Source: Hevea brasiliensis (lineage: Eukaryota > Streptophyta > Magnoliopsida > Malpighiales > Euphorbiaceae). From it: a stretch of DNA of 64,000 nt. The notes beneath the pieces are model-generated. The model saw only the letters and a list, made by a program, of their open reading frames with translations. It was not told where the DNA came from and ran no database searches. Below, piece by piece: positions 35,117 through 47,878 of this stretch. Position 1 is the first letter of the stretch; every line of letters begins with the position of its first letter. Both the position numbers and the translations under genes were made by a program. The stretch spans positions 64,403,399-64,467,398 of the forward strand of contig NC_079505.1 of NCBI RefSeq assembly GCF_030052815.1. Direction: 5' to 3'.

Positions 35117-38100
35117 TTAATCTCTGAACAACTGTGGGTGCTGTCTCCTCATATCCTCCTCTCGTTCCCAAGTAGCTTCTTGGCCCGAATGATGGTTCCA
35201 CAACACTTTCACTAATGGAATCTGCTTGTTCCATAGCTGCTTCACCTCATAAGCCAGAATCTCTATGGGTTCTTCCTCATATGTGAGGTCTAGATTCATC
35301 TCAATCTCTTCTACTAGTAGTACATGAGATGGGTCTGATCAATACCTCCTCAACATAGACACATGGAAGACATTATGTATCTTCTCCAACTCTGGAGGTA
35401 GTGCCAATCGATTTGCCAAAGGGCCCACTCTTTCCAGAACCTCATATAGCCCAATGAAACGAGGACTCAGTTTTCCCTTTCTACCAAACCACATAATTCT
35501 CTTCCAAGGAGAAACCTTGAGGAATACTTTCTCACCCACTGCATACTCAATATCCCTTCTCTTTAAATCAATGTAGGACTTCTGACAGTCTAATGCAGTC
35601 TTAAGTCAATCTCTAATCACCCTGATTTTCTCTTCAGTTTGCTAAACAATTTCGGGTCCAATCATCTTTCTTTCACCCACGTCATCCCAACACAATGGGG
35701 TTCTACATTTTCTGCCATACAAAGCTTCATATGGACGCATCCTAATGCTTGATTGGTAGCTATTGTTGTAAGAAAACTCAATTAAAGGCAAGTGTGTGTC
35801 CCAACTGCCCTCAAATTCAATCACACAAGCCCATAGCATGTCTTCCATGATCTGAATTACTCTCTCAGACTGGCCATCTGTCTGTGGGTGAAATGCAGCA
35901 CTGAAGTTCAATCTAGTTCCTAGGGCTCTTTGAAGACTACCCAGAATCTAGAAGTGAACCTAGGATCTCTGTCTAATACGATGGATACTGGCACTCCATG
36001 TAGTCTTACAATCTCATCAATGTACAACTTGGCCAATCTTTCAAAACTGTAGTCCATCCGGACTGGTAGAAAATGAGCAGACTTGGTCAGTCTGTCAACT
36101 ATGACCCAAACTGCATTATGACTCTTCTGTGTCCTTAGAAGTCCCATCACAAAATCCATCGTTATTCTCTCCCATTTCCATTCTGGTACTCGTAGTGGAT
36201 GTAATAACCCAGAGGGTACTTGATGCTCTGCCTTCACTTGCTGACAAGTTAGGCATTTGGAAACAAACTCCGCCACATCTCTTTTCATACCCATCCACCA
36301 GTAATGCTCCTTTAGCCCTCTATACATTTTTGTGCCACCAGGGTGCATGGCAAAAGGAGACTCATATGCTTCTTTCAAAATGATCTTCCTCAAATCAACA
36401 TCATTAGGAAAACACATTCTTTCCTGGTGTAGCAGTAGACCATCATCTCTTATTGAGAATTTTAGTTTCTTGCCCTGCCGGACTTATTCCAACAGCTTCT
36501 GATACTTCTGATCATTCTGAGCAGCCATTCTGATCTGATTAATCAAGACTGGCTGTACATGCCATGCAACTACTGTCTGCCCCTCATCATTAATCTCTAA
36601 GTTGGCATGTAATGATCTCAACTCATGTATCATAGACAAAGAAGTAACCCGTAGACTTGCCATAGTCTTGCAACTTAAGGCATCAACCGCCACATTAGCT
36701 TTCCCTGGCTGATAGTTTATCAGACAATCATAGTCTTTTATCAACTCTAACCATCTCTTCTATCTCAAATTTAACTCTTTCTGAGTGCCTAAATACTTCA
36801 AACTCTTATGATCTGTGTAGATGTAGCATTTTTCCCTATACAAATATGTCTCCAGGTCTTAAGAGCAAACACAATAGCTGCAAGCTCCAAATCATGTGTC
36901 GGATAATTCCTCTCATGCGGTTCAGCTGGCGTGATGCATAGGGAATGACATTTCGATCTTGCATCAACACACAGCCTAACCCATTGTGAGAAACATCACT
37001 GTAAACTGTATATTCTTTACCAAGAGTAGGTAAAGTCAAGACTGGAGCTTCAGTCAAACACCTCTTCAATTCATCAAAACTCTGCTGGCATTTGTCCGTC
37101 CACTAAAATTTAACTTTTTTTCGAAGTAATTTGGTCAATGAAGATGCCAACATGGAGAATCCTTTTACACATCGACGGTAGTATCCAGCTAAACCTAGAA
37201 AACTGCGAATCTCCATAATATTTCTGGGTGGCCTCCAATTAAGGACAGCTTCTATCTTACTTGGATCTACCTTGATGCCCTCTACTAATACTACATGCCC
37301 CAAGAAAGATATTTCTTTCAGCCAAAATTCACATTTTGATAGTTTTGCATATAGTTGTTTCTCTCTCAAAGTCTACAGTATAATCCGCAGATGTCTATCA
37401 TGCTCTTCTACACTCCTCGAATAGACCAATATATCATTTATGAATACCATAATAAACTGGTTGAGGTATGGTCTGAAGATAGTGTTCATCATATCCATAA
37501 AAGCACCGGGAGTATTAGTTAACCCAAATGGCATGACCAAGAACTCATAATGGCCATAGTGGGTTCTAAAGGCAGCTTTAGGAATACTCTGCTCTTGTAC
37601 TTTCAGCTGATAATAACCTGATCTTAGGTCAATTTTGGAGAACACAGCTGCACCCCTCAACTGATCAAACAAGTCATCAATGCGGAGCAATGAATATTTA
37701 TTCTTTATTGTCACCTTATTCAACTGTCAGTAGTCAATGCATAACCGGAGAGTGCCATCTTTCTTCTTAACAAACAACACTGGCTCTCCCCAAGGTGACA
37801 CACTAGGGCTGATAAAGCCCTTTTCAAGCAACTCTTGCAATTGCACTTTCAACTCCTTCAATTCTGCTGGTGCCATTCTATATGGTGTTATGGAGATTGG
37901 GTCCACACCAGGCATAACATCAATCTCAAACTACACCTCTCTTTCTAGAGGTAATCCTGGTAATTCATCAGGAAACACATCCGGAAAGTCATATACTGTA
38001 AGGATGTCCCTTAGTGCTGGACTCCCTACTTGGGTATCTATCACATGTGCCAAGTATGCTTCACACCCTTTTCTGATCATCCTTCTGGCTAGTGCAGCCA

Positions 38101-39771
38101 AAATGATGTTTGATGGCAGTAAATGCCTCTCCCCATGTATTACCACGTCACCGAACAGAGGGAGACCAAAAGTGACTGTCTTCAGTCTACAGTCAATCAT
38201 GGCGTGATGCCTGGCTAACCAATCCATGCCCAAGATAATATCATAATCTCTGAAGGGCATTTCAATCAAATCTGACAGAAAAACATATCCTTGGATCACC
38301 AAAGGATAGTCTCTATAGATTCTGTTGACCCGAACCTCTTGTCCTAACAGACTAGTTACTAGCACTTAAAAACCCATTTTGACACATGGAACAGCAAGTG
38401 AACTGACTATGCTAGCACTAACATATGAGTGGGTTGAACCCGGATCAAACAACACAAATACATCTTGATCAGAGATAGAGAATGTACCAGCTACAACATC
38501 AGAAGTCTCAGCCTCTTCTCGCTGTCTCATCGTGTAAACTCTGGCTAAATCACTTCCTTGTGCTGACTGACCAACAGTACCCTGACTGCCTGAAGCAGTG
38601 TCTCTACCTTTGCCTCTTCCTCTGCCAACTAATTGTGAACCTCTAGGAGCATGACTCTGAATAGATCCTTCTGCAGTCGTAAGAGCTGGATCGAATCTAG
38701 GAGCACTAGTGCAATCTTTAGTAAGATGGCCCTTGCCTTCACAATTAAAGCAGGCTAATGTTGCCCAATAGCATTCTCTCCCATGAATCTTGCCACAAGT
38801 CTCACTGGGGCGGGGAGGTTGTGAACCCCTGCTTGACTACTGACCAGACCTAGGGGGTCTCTGTCCAGAGAATCTGCCCCTTCCAAATCTTCCACCTCGA
38901 CCTCTGCTAGGTCCACCAAATTTCTTCTTCTTTCCAGAGGTACCACTAAGACTTGGCTCTACTGACTTTTCACCTTTATCTTTCTCTGTTTTTCAGCCTT
39001 CTCTGATTTTTCTTTTACAAGTGTCGCTTCTGATTCAATCCTTTCTAGCTCAAGTGCTTGAGAGATGAGCTCAGAGAAGTTGCTATGTCTGAATCCCACT
39101 ACTTGCATCCTCAAACTGGGCTTCAAACTCGTCTCAAATCTCTTGTACCTTTCCTTGCTGGTAGAAAGGAGACTCCCAGCATAGTGGCTTAAGTGGGAGA
39201 ACTCCCTCTCATATTCTGCCACTGTTCTGTTGTCTTGTTTTAAACTCAGAAATTCTTGTAACTTTTGATCCACATATGCGTATGGGACGTATTTTTATCT
39301 GAATTCTCTAATGAAGTCATCCCAGGTCAGTACTAGTGGTTCAGCTAAGCTGTGGGGGATGGTCTTCAACCATTTATATGCATTCCCTTGCAGTAGCGAC
39401 ACAGAGTATTCAAATTTCAACTCATCTGGGCAGTGCAGCTTCTTAAACACTCTATCCATCCTTTCAAGCCATTGCTCTACCTCTAAAGGGTCCACTGTAC
39501 CCTTAAACTCTATAGCCCCATACTTTAATAACTTGCCATACTATCTGCTTAGAGGCAGTGATTGTACGACAAGTGTTTGGGGTGGAGCTTGAGTAGGCAT
39601 ACACCCAGCCATTTGTTGAAACATCGCAGCCATCTGCTGTGCGAACTGTGCAGGAAACTGCAGCATTTATGGGGATGGTGCTACTGATCCATAGACATTT
39701 TGTAGAGCTGGGCCTTCCCCTTGTACCTTAGCTTCAACAAATTGCTCGACTAAGCGATCCCCTTCTTCCAT
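35117..39771 (-). pseudogene. gag-pol of element D (Tekay/Del-type chromovirus), near full length
   Basis: Order on the minus strand: gag from MEEGDRLVEQFVEA (39771) with EQWLERMDRVFKKLH and the CA-like domain (39495-38960); zinc knuckle CFNCEGKGHLTKDC (about 38750); aspartic protease VLFDPGSTHSYVS (about 38440); RT (37915-37373) with [20 protein letters not shown] and [14 protein letters not shown]; RNase H (37069-36836); integrase zinc finger [17 protein letters not shown]...[12 protein letters not shown] (36360-36220); core with [11 protein letters not shown] and HPQTDGQSERVIQ; GPY-like region (35450); chromodomain-like tail VLWNHHSGQEATWEREEDM ending at 35117. Gene order RT-RH-IN marks Ty3/gypsy. 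Many in-frame stops and some frameshifts break it. The RT FIDD motif reads FIND (first catalytic Asp to Asn, AAT at 37436-37438). No intron at VIQ-IMEDML. Dead copy. Confidence 0.92.
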
Positions 39772-39941
39772 TTCAGTCAGAAGTTAGGGTATCTCCTGAA
39801 CAAATAACACAAGGAGATTTCCCTCCATTAGTTCATATTTATGATGTAATGCACTGTATATAACAAATAAGGACATTGAGCAGTTGTACTTATTAAAGAA
39901 AAGACACAAATTTACAAGTTAAAACGTACTTCAAAAATTTT

Positions 39942-39953
39942 GCTCTGATACCA
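39942..39953 (-). other. Primer-binding site of element D
   Basis: GCTCTGATACCA on the plus strand, 8 bases from the LTR start at 39962. Confidence 0.85.
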
Positions 39954-39961
39954 CTAAAACA

Positions 39962-42900
39962 TGTCACACTTTGCCCCTCTGTAAGGCATAACATGATCCC
40001 GTAGAATACCTAATGAACTACCGAACTTCACCTACCGATAACTCATTAAGTACCCTACAAGGGATTTTAAAACAATTTTCTTACTTTTATAAGTGGTGAG
40101 CATTTTCTAATAAGTATTAAAACATTTATTCAAAGTTTTAAAACTAGTAAAATTTTTTTCCCATTTTATTTTTCTACAAATTTTACAGAAATTTCGGCAG
40201 AGTGTCGTCTATATTTTTAGAAAACAGTTCTTCAAATTCTTGTAAAAAGCACTTCCAATAATTTGTCTCAACAACTTTATCAAATTCACAATCATCCCAA
40301 TCAATTTCAACATCATTTCTCAATTTCCAAATATTCAAATCCACAATTTTCAATTCAAATATCATCCAAAATATTACTAATTACTTTCATTCAAATTAAA
40401 ATAAAATACTTCCATTCATATGTAATTAAATGTAAAACAATTTATATACATCATACTAAAATTTGCATTAGGAAAACCCAAACTAAAATTTATTACAAAC
40501 TTTATACAAACTGCTCAAGACCAGTTTTACACGTCTATACCTTTACATACATTAAAATAAATTCTTGCAGTTAGGGTATAAAATATACTCGATAGACTTC
40601 AGAGTAAGTAGCTCCTCTGTCCTCAGCAACTCACTCTGCTGCTCTTCTAGTCTCTATATCTGCGACAGCAATAACAGCCATTGCTGAGTACTAGGACTCA
40701 GTGGTGCACAACATACTAAAATAATCTTTATGCAGAATTTAAATCATATTTATTTAAAAATTGGACTGAACATGAGAATTAAATACAAAAACATGAATTA
40801 TGAGATTTTAATCCAAACAATTTCATTTCGAAGTGTCAAAACCAATTTCATAAAACCCACAGTTATATCATGCCATTCGAAAAAAATATAATCTCAATAG
40901 CCAGAGGCTAAGGAGAAGTCACATCACAAGGCTAGCTAGCTCAAATATATGGGAACCCATTCTTTTTCTTCTTCTACTGGCACACACCTCAACACTTCAG
41001 CCAGATAAGGAATCAAAATTCGAAACTGATTTCCCCCATTAGTCATGCTAGTGAGGTGTTCAAATATATGGTTATGACATTGTGGTTTCAAAACTTATCT
41101 TAACAATTTATTAAACATTCATTGCCATTTCAAATATACACAAATAAACTTTCAACAATTTAAAGCAAAAGCATAATACACATTTCATGCACTTTGTAAA
41201 TGAATTTTTAAGCATGTTGATGTTGTGCACAAACCTTATATGAGTCGCCTTTTAGCCTTGACTCGACACCTCAGGTTCCTTCCCGGTATTCTTTTCCACT
41301 GAAACACATAGTTTCACAGTGTTTTAGTATCATAACTTAGCATAAATCTAAAATTAAATTTAAATTCACTTTTACCTAGCTCTAATGTGCTAAACTTGAC
41401 GTTCTTTAAAATTTATGTTTCGGGGTTACTATTCATAACACTATTCAAGTCAATTTATTGACTTTCTAAGACTTAATAGGTATGGGAATTCCAACTTCAC
41501 CCACATACCACATTTTGGTTACTAAATTTGTTGGTTTTGGTTGTTTACTCAAAATCTAAGTCTTTTAGGCAAATTTGCAAATTTTCAGTTTTTGTGTCTT
41601 ATGTTGCACTGTTCCATTGGTCATTTTTCTGTTAGAATTTGGTAAAAATTTCTTCATAGAAAATGTTCTCTATTGTCTTAAATTTATTCTCCTTTTTGAA
41701 TCACTCCATTTGGAGTTTTGTAATCAAGTTATAGCCATTTGAATCATGGCTGCCGGATTGGACTTAACTCAGATTTCTGGGCAAATTTTGGTTCTGGCAA
41801 TTTTAGGTCACCAAATTTGGGTGGCCAAATGACTTAGTTAAGGGCATAATTTGGGTTTGTATTCTCCATGAAAGTTTTAGGTCTATATCTCAGCTGTCCA
41901 CTGGTAAAATTTCAGGTCATTTAGGCCTACCTAGCCCAAGTTATGGCCAAATGAACAAATACTATTTATTTGGTCATTTTTGTACAGGTCAGATTGCCTA
42001 ATCCGGATTTGGTCAATTTGTTTACTAGGTTTTGGTCACTTTTTGGGCATGATTCCTAAATGAAAAATGTTCCATTTTGTGTCTATTTTCATTCCCAATT
42101 GGTCTCACACCAATTGGACTTGTAAATTTTCAGTTTTGGTCCCTGAAAGGGACCTTGGTCCTGCTGCCTGTAGAATGACCATTTTGAATCCGAATTTAAA
42201 CTCACTTCTAACACTTCTAACACATCTCAATTGGTCACAAATGACCATTTTTCATCTCAAATAAGGTCAAACACACCATTTGACCAATTCTCACATTTTT
42301 GCCTCCCAAACCCTAGGTGCCCAAAACCCTAACTCACTAATTTTGTTGCATTTAACCAATTCAATACATATACACATGCTTCTTCAACTCAATCAAGTTC
42401 ACATACACTTTTAAGTCCATCAAATTCATGCAAATTAAATCTCCCCTATTGCTGGCCAGATTTTCCATTTATTCCCCAACAATTGTTTTTGTTTATACTT
42501 TCTCTAATTGCTAAGTGTATGTAACCACAAACACATAAATTAAACTAAAAATTTTTAATTTAAACACTAACCTCAACTTTGATGTTCCCTTCTTCAATTT
42601 CCTCCTTTTTCTTCCTTCTTTCTTTGCTAAATCTCCTTCTCAAGTGAGGGTAGTAAGGTTTTATGAAATAATTATGGTAGCAATTAAGGTTAAGTGAGGG
42701 AACAAAAGCTTGAAGCAAGCTTTAATGGTGGACAAACATGGAGATGAGAGGGAGAGAGTGAGGGGCAGCAAGTTGGGTTAGGAAGACAACTTTTATTTTA
42801 TTTTTTTCCTTTTCTTTTATCAAATTTATCCTCTTGAAAGAACAAAAAAAAATAATATTTAATTATTATGTTTATTGCATCATGCATGATGTCATCACCT

Positions 42901-43447
42901 TTTTCACTTTTTCTTTTTTTTTTTTCTATTTATTTTTCAGTTAGTTCTTTAATTTAATTTCCGATTCTGAAATTTTCTTTTCTTCGATTTTATTTGACAG
43001 TTAGGTCAGGAGTCAGCTCTCGAGGTCAATTGACCAAATTACCCCTCGCCGGTTCGACCTGGTTTGCAAATAATTCAATATTTCTTCTGGATCCCTAACC
43101 TAATTATTTGACTGGCTTAACAATTCTTTTTTGTGATTTTCTCTTTTCCACTGTGTTCACAATGGTCCTAAGGACCGTAGCGTCACATTTTACGGTTCAA
43201 AATTTGAGTTTAAATTGACCTCGCAATCCTTCCTGAGAAGGTCACCCATCGCTGTGACTCTCAGATCATTTAACTTCTTATGTTCTGTTTTTCTTATTTA
43301 TGCTTAACTAATTGACAATTACTAATTATTTGTGTTTAAGGTTTATCTAGTTGTCTTAAGTGTAGTTCTAATCCTCTTAATTGTCTGGACCGACACCGGT
43401 CACCGGAATAGTGAAATATACCAGGCTATGCAAATAGGGGTGTTACA
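39962..43447 (-). mobile_element. 5' LTR of element D (3.49 kb)
   Basis: Starts TGTCACACTTTGCCCC and ends GGGGTGTTACA. Its first 400 bases resemble the LTR of element A and closely match solo LTR E. It has telobox-like 'aaaccctaa' motifs, as do the other LTRs. An RTE LINE inserted 3 bases beyond its end. Confidence 0.9.
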
Positions 43448-43450
43448 AAT
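43435..43450. repeat. Target-site duplication of the RTE LINE, left copy
   Basis: TAGGGGTGTTACAAAT, identical to 46739-46754. The first 13 bases are the end of the LTR of element D and the last three are its flank. Confidence 0.9.
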
Positions 43451-46400
43451 GCTCAACTCAACTCAACTCAACTAAGCCTTTATCCCAAAAATTTGGGGTC
43501 GGCTATATGGATTCGCTTTCTCCACTCTGAACGATTTTGGGTTAAATCCTCAGAAATGTGTAATGCTTCTAGGTCATGTTGTACTACTCTCCTCCAAGTC
43601 AATTTAGGTCTACCCCTTTTTTTCTTTCTATCCTCTAACCTAATGTGCTCTACTTGTCTAACTGGAGCCTCCGTATGTCTACGATTCACATGACCAAACC
43701 ACCTCAATCTCCTTTCTCTCAACTTATCTTCAATTGGCACTACTCCTACCTTTTCTCTAATACTGTCATTACGGACTTTATCTAGTCTAGTATGGCCACT
43801 CATCCAACTTAACATTCTCATCTCTGCAACTCTTATCTTAGATGCATACGACTCTTTCAGTGCCCAACACTCACTACCATATAACATAGCCGGTCATATG
43901 GCTGTATGGTAAAATTTTCCTTTCAATTTATTGGGAATCTTACGATCACATAAAACTCCCGTGGCACGTCTCCACTTCAACCATCCGGCTTTAATCCTAT
44001 GACTAACATCCTTCTCACATCCCCCATCTACTTGAAGGACTGAGCCTAGATATTTAAAGTGATTAATTTGGGGCAGTATCACTCCATTCAAACTAACTCC
44101 TTCCCTATCACTAGTTTGGCCTTCACTGAACTTGCAATGCATGTATTCTGTCTTCATTCTACTTAACTTAAAACCTTTTGACTCTAGAGTACTTCTCCAA
44201 AGTTCTAGCTTTCTATTGACTCCTTCTCATGTCTCATCTATCAGAACAATATCATCCGCAAACATCATGCACCAAGGAATACTCTCTTGTATATGTTTCG
44301 TCAGTTCATCTAAAACTAATGTAAAAAGGTAAGGGCTTATGGCTGATCCTTGGTGTAATCCAATTGAGATCGGAAAATCTCTTGTGTCCCCTCCCACTGT
44401 GCGCATAATAGTAGTTGCTCCTTCATACATATCTTTCAATACTTGTATGTACCTAATAGATACCCTCTTTTGTTCTAACACATTCCATAAGACCTCTCTT
44501 GGAACACTATCATAAGCCTTCTCCAAATCAATAAAAACCATGTGTAGATCTTTCTTCACATCTCTATATTTCTCCATCAAGTTTCTAATGAGAAAGATCG
44601 CTTCCATAGATGAATGACCGGGCATGAAACCAAATTGATTGAGAGAGATAGAAGTATCATGACGTAGTCGATGCTCCACAACTCTCTGCCACAATTTCAT
44701 AGTATGGCTCATGAGTTTAATTCCCCTATAGTTTGAGCAACTCTGTATGTCTCCCTTATTTTTAAAAATAGGTACTAAAATACTCTTCCTCCATTCATCA
44801 GGCATTTTCTTTAAGTTTAGAATCTTATTAAATAATTTAGTTAACCATGCCACTCCCATATCTCCCAAATACTTCCACACTTTAATTGGTATTTCATCGG
44901 GTCCACAGGCTTTACCCACTTTCATTCTCTTAAGTGCTTCCTTTACTTCTAAAGATTTAATCCTTCTAGTATAATTCACATTCTTTTCTATTGTTCTATA
45001 ATCTATATTCATGCTATTACCATTTTGACTATTATTAAAGAGATCATTAAAATAATTTCTCCATCTTTCTTTAATGTCCTCATCTTTCACCAACACTTTT
45101 CCTTCTTTATCCTTAATGCACCTAACTTGATTGAGATCTTGACATTTTCTTTCTCTTCTCCTTGCTAATCTATAAATATCTTTCTCCCCTTCTTTAGTTC
45201 CAAGTTTCTCATATAACTTTTCAAAGGCCTGTGCTCTTGCTTGACTAACTGCCTTTTTTGCCTCTTTCTTTGCTATCTTGTACTGTTCATATGCCTCATT
45301 ATTATCACATTTAGGTAATTTCTTATACCATTCCCTTTTTCTCTTCAGTGCCTTTTGTACTTCCTCATTCCACCACCATCTCTCTTTTGAGGGTGGTCCA
45401 TGTCCTTTAGACTCTCCAAGTACTTTTTTAGCTACTTCTCTAATCTTTGATGCCATCTGTATCCACATATCATTGGCCTCCATATCCAGCTTCCATACTT
45501 CGGACTCGAGAAGCTCATTTTTGAACTTCACTTGCTTTACTCCTTTGAACTCCCACCACTTTGTTCGAGCTACACTATTTCTTCTGACCTTACTTGAATT
45601 GTTCTTAAACTTGACATCTAAGACCACCAACCGATATTGACTTGTTAAAGCTTCTCCTGGAATGACCTTGCAATCCTTGCATAGAGCTCTATTTGTCTTC
45701 TTAGTTAAGAGGAAGTTGATTTGGCTTCTATGTTGCCTACTTTTGAAAGTCACTAAATGTGACTCTCTTTTTATAAAGTAGGTATTTGCTAGTATTAGGT
45801 CATATGCCATAGCAAAATCCAAGATGCTTTTTCCCTCCTCATTTCGACTGCCAAAACAAAAACCTCCATGAACATTCTCATAACCTTGTCTATCACTTCC
45901 TACATGCCCATTCAAATCTCCACCAATGAAAACATTCTCTTCATTTGGTATGCTTTACATTAAATCATCCATATCTTCCCAAAACCTTTGTTTACTCTCA
46001 CTGTCTAGTCCTATTTGTGGGGCATAAGCACTAACTATATTTATTGTTTCTCCTTCTACTACTAGCTTTACTAGTATAATTCTATCTCCTACTCTTTTCA
46101 TAGCTATTACTGCGTCTTTCAATGTCCTGTCTATAATTATGCCCACTCTGTTCTTATTTCTCTCCTTTCCTTTAAACCACAGTTTATACCCTGAATTACC
46201 CACTTTCTTACTTTTCTCTCCTACCCATTCTCTCCTGAATGCAAGCAATATTCACCCTTCTCCTTTCCAAGGTATCCACAAGCTCCATTAATTTTCCTGT
46301 AAGTGATCCAACATTCCAAGTACCAACCCTGATCCTCTTCCTATCCTGCTCCTTCCTAATTGGTCTCCTTCTATGATATCTTCTATTGTTTTCTATGTCT

Positions 46401-46738
46401 ATCTTGTATTCTGTTCCACTATTTATTCTACTATCTGTCCTATGGACTAACTTTTTTACCCACACCCATCCATGATGTGGGAACCCTTGCTCACTTAACA
46501 CCACACCCGGGCGCAGGCATGGCGCGTCACTTTCGGTGAACGCCCTACACCCTTGCATATTTCTCACTACACCAGGGCTCCGATGTAGCGCGTCGTTAGT
46601 AGAGGACGCCCCAACGTTTATATCATTTTAATCCATATCATAGGTTTGACGAAATTTTTACGCTGGTTGTCACCTACCGCAACTCTCCTCCTTTATCCGG
46701 GCTTGGGACCGGCTAAGCGCAAACTACTTAGGCAGAGT
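43451..46738 (-). mobile_element. RTE-type LINE, nearly complete (3.29 kb)
   Basis: Bounded by a perfect 16-bp duplication. On the minus strand it begins AACTCTGCCTAAGTAG and ends with a (TTGAG)4 tail ('ttgagttgagttgagcat' type) instead of poly(A), a known RTE trait. Just before the tail is a self-complementary 'cccaaaaatttgggg' hairpin. It encodes one endonuclease-RT protein. One of the least decayed elements in the window. Confidence 0.92.
43480..46567 (-). pseudogene. RTE LINE protein (AP endonuclease and reverse transcriptase)
   Basis: Makes and inserts cDNA by target-primed reverse transcription in intact relatives. Starts MRNMQGCRAFTESD at 46567. The AP endonuclease reads VGTWNVGSLTGKL, IACIQE, then after a frameshift near 46215-46245 GYKLWFKGKERNK, IVSAYAPQ, GGDLNGHVGS. 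The RT has SILVPIFKNKGDIQSCSNYR, FMPGHSSMEAIFLIRNLMEK, DLEKAYDSVPREVLW, GLHQGSAISPYLF and an intact catalytic FADD (about 44255-44266). The C-terminal domain ends at HIADPKFLG (43480) with ERRLRWFGHVNRR. From 46248 to 43480 it is one frame broken only by three stops (about 45952, 44224, 43891). The last two stops sit at TGA where relatives have Arg (CGA). Confidence 0.9.
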
Positions 46739-46754
46739 TAGGGGTGTTACAAAT
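46739..46754. repeat. Target-site duplication of the RTE LINE, right copy
   Basis: Identical to 43435-43450. It also makes a second copy of the last 13 bases of the LTR of element D, now detached from it. Confidence 0.9.
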
Positions 46755-46994
46755 ATTTATTTATAAATTAAAAATTATTATTAAATAATAAAATTAAAAA
46801 AAAATTGTATGAAAAAAAAATAGTGAACAATTAAGACCCAAGAGAGCCCTGCCAAGCATGTCGATTCCTAAAATGAGAGTATCGGGTGGTCTATTAATCA
46901 ACAGGTTAGTTGAAATTGTGCTTGCTAATTTTTTTTTTTTAACAATTTTTCTGAATTTTCCTTCATTAATAATTATTGTTCATTAAAAAAAAAA
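46755..46994. other. AT-rich flank of element D
   Basis: This is the original right flank of element D. Low complexity, A- and T-runs, no gene seen. Confidence 0.5.
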
Positions 46995-47070
46995 TAGAGA
47001 GCCATTGAAGCTGATTAGGGAAATCTTCTGCTGGGTGTATCGTATTTGATTCCTTTATGTTGATTTTCAT
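46995..47070 (-). pseudogene. Fragment of HCT-like exon 1
   Basis: Minus strand from 47070 reads MKINIKESNTIHPAEDFPNQ and then LQWLS. This matches codons 1-25 of the HCT-like gene at 8903 (19 of 25 residues identical). DNA similarity starts at the ATG and stops after codon 25, at an A-run. There is no HxxxD, and the rest of the gene is absent here. Confidence 0.85.
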
Positions 47071-47469
47071 CTTCTTGAAAGTATGATAAGATAACATGCT
47101 TGCTTGGATATCCTATTTTATTTTTCAAAATTTTATAAATTTCTCCACTAAGTGCTAAAGTGTCATGGCCATGTTTGAGTAATGTTAAGACCTTAATGTA
47201 AATTTCAGAGAAAACTGATAAGTCAATAACTATCAAAAAGTTCAAAAGGAAATTGACGGACGTAAAATTAACCTAATACTTACAATTTATCTAAAAAACT
47301 CTGCTCACTTTAGCCTGACCAAGACGACACTTTCTACCCTGGTTTTGACTCACTATCCCTGTTTTTTCTTATCATCTTACCACCGTTTTAACGCCATTAA
47401 AAATCCAAAGCCTAAGCTTAAGATCATTTACTTCTCCAACCACTTCCTTGCTTACTTTTACTCCCCACC
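47071..47469. other. Spacer, perhaps including the 5' UTR of the L1 LINE
   Basis: No recognisable gene. The C- and T-rich part after 47340 may belong to the L1 element, whose 5' border I cannot place. Confidence 0.4.
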
Positions 47470-47873
47470 ATGTCTAACTTCAAACCTAACATCTCAGAAA
47501 TTATTAAGAAAGCCATACACCTCAGCTACCAAGAAAATATGCTACAACTATGATCAACGCAGAACGACACACAAAACTTGCATAGAAGGATTTTAGTAGG
47601 GAAGTTAATAACGACAAAGACCTTCAGTTCGGGTCTCACTGAAGCTGCTTTGACAAAGTCATGGTCCACAAGACAAAACTTCAAAATCACTCCAAAGAAA
47701 ACCAATCTCTTCCTCTTTACCTTCGATCACAAGATAAATGCACAGAATGTTTTCTAAAATCAGCCATGGTGTGTGCTCAATAAACTGCTTGCTCCACCTA
47801 ACACCCCGTTTGATGAACTGGCTTTCAATACCTCTCCCTTTTGAGTACAAGCACATGGGCTAGCCCCTAACCA
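47470..47873 (+). pseudogene. L1-type LINE ORF1, 5' part
   Basis: Starts MSNFKPNISEIIKKAI at 47470. Further on it reads KKTNLFLFTFDHKINAQNVF, stop, then QPWCVLNKLLAP and AFNTSPF, stop, VQAHGLAPNQ, the pattern of the DUF4283 RNA-binding region of plant L1 ORF1 (PW....LL, ..F W V ..HGLP). Cut by solo LTR E at 47874-47878 and continued at 50478. Confidence 0.7.
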
Positions 47874-47878
47874 GATGA

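Noticed and set aside
37737..38207. 156-codon plus-strand frame in element D
   Set aside because: Antisense to the protease-RT region of gag-pol.
16505..43447. Dispersed similar LTR blocks as a satellite array
   Set aside because: Each block has LTR ends with primer sites, polypurine tracts or TSDs, so they are nested retrotransposons.
45278..45640. 120-codon plus-strand frame and other plus-strand frames in the RTE
   Set aside because: They are antisense shadows of the LINE protein.
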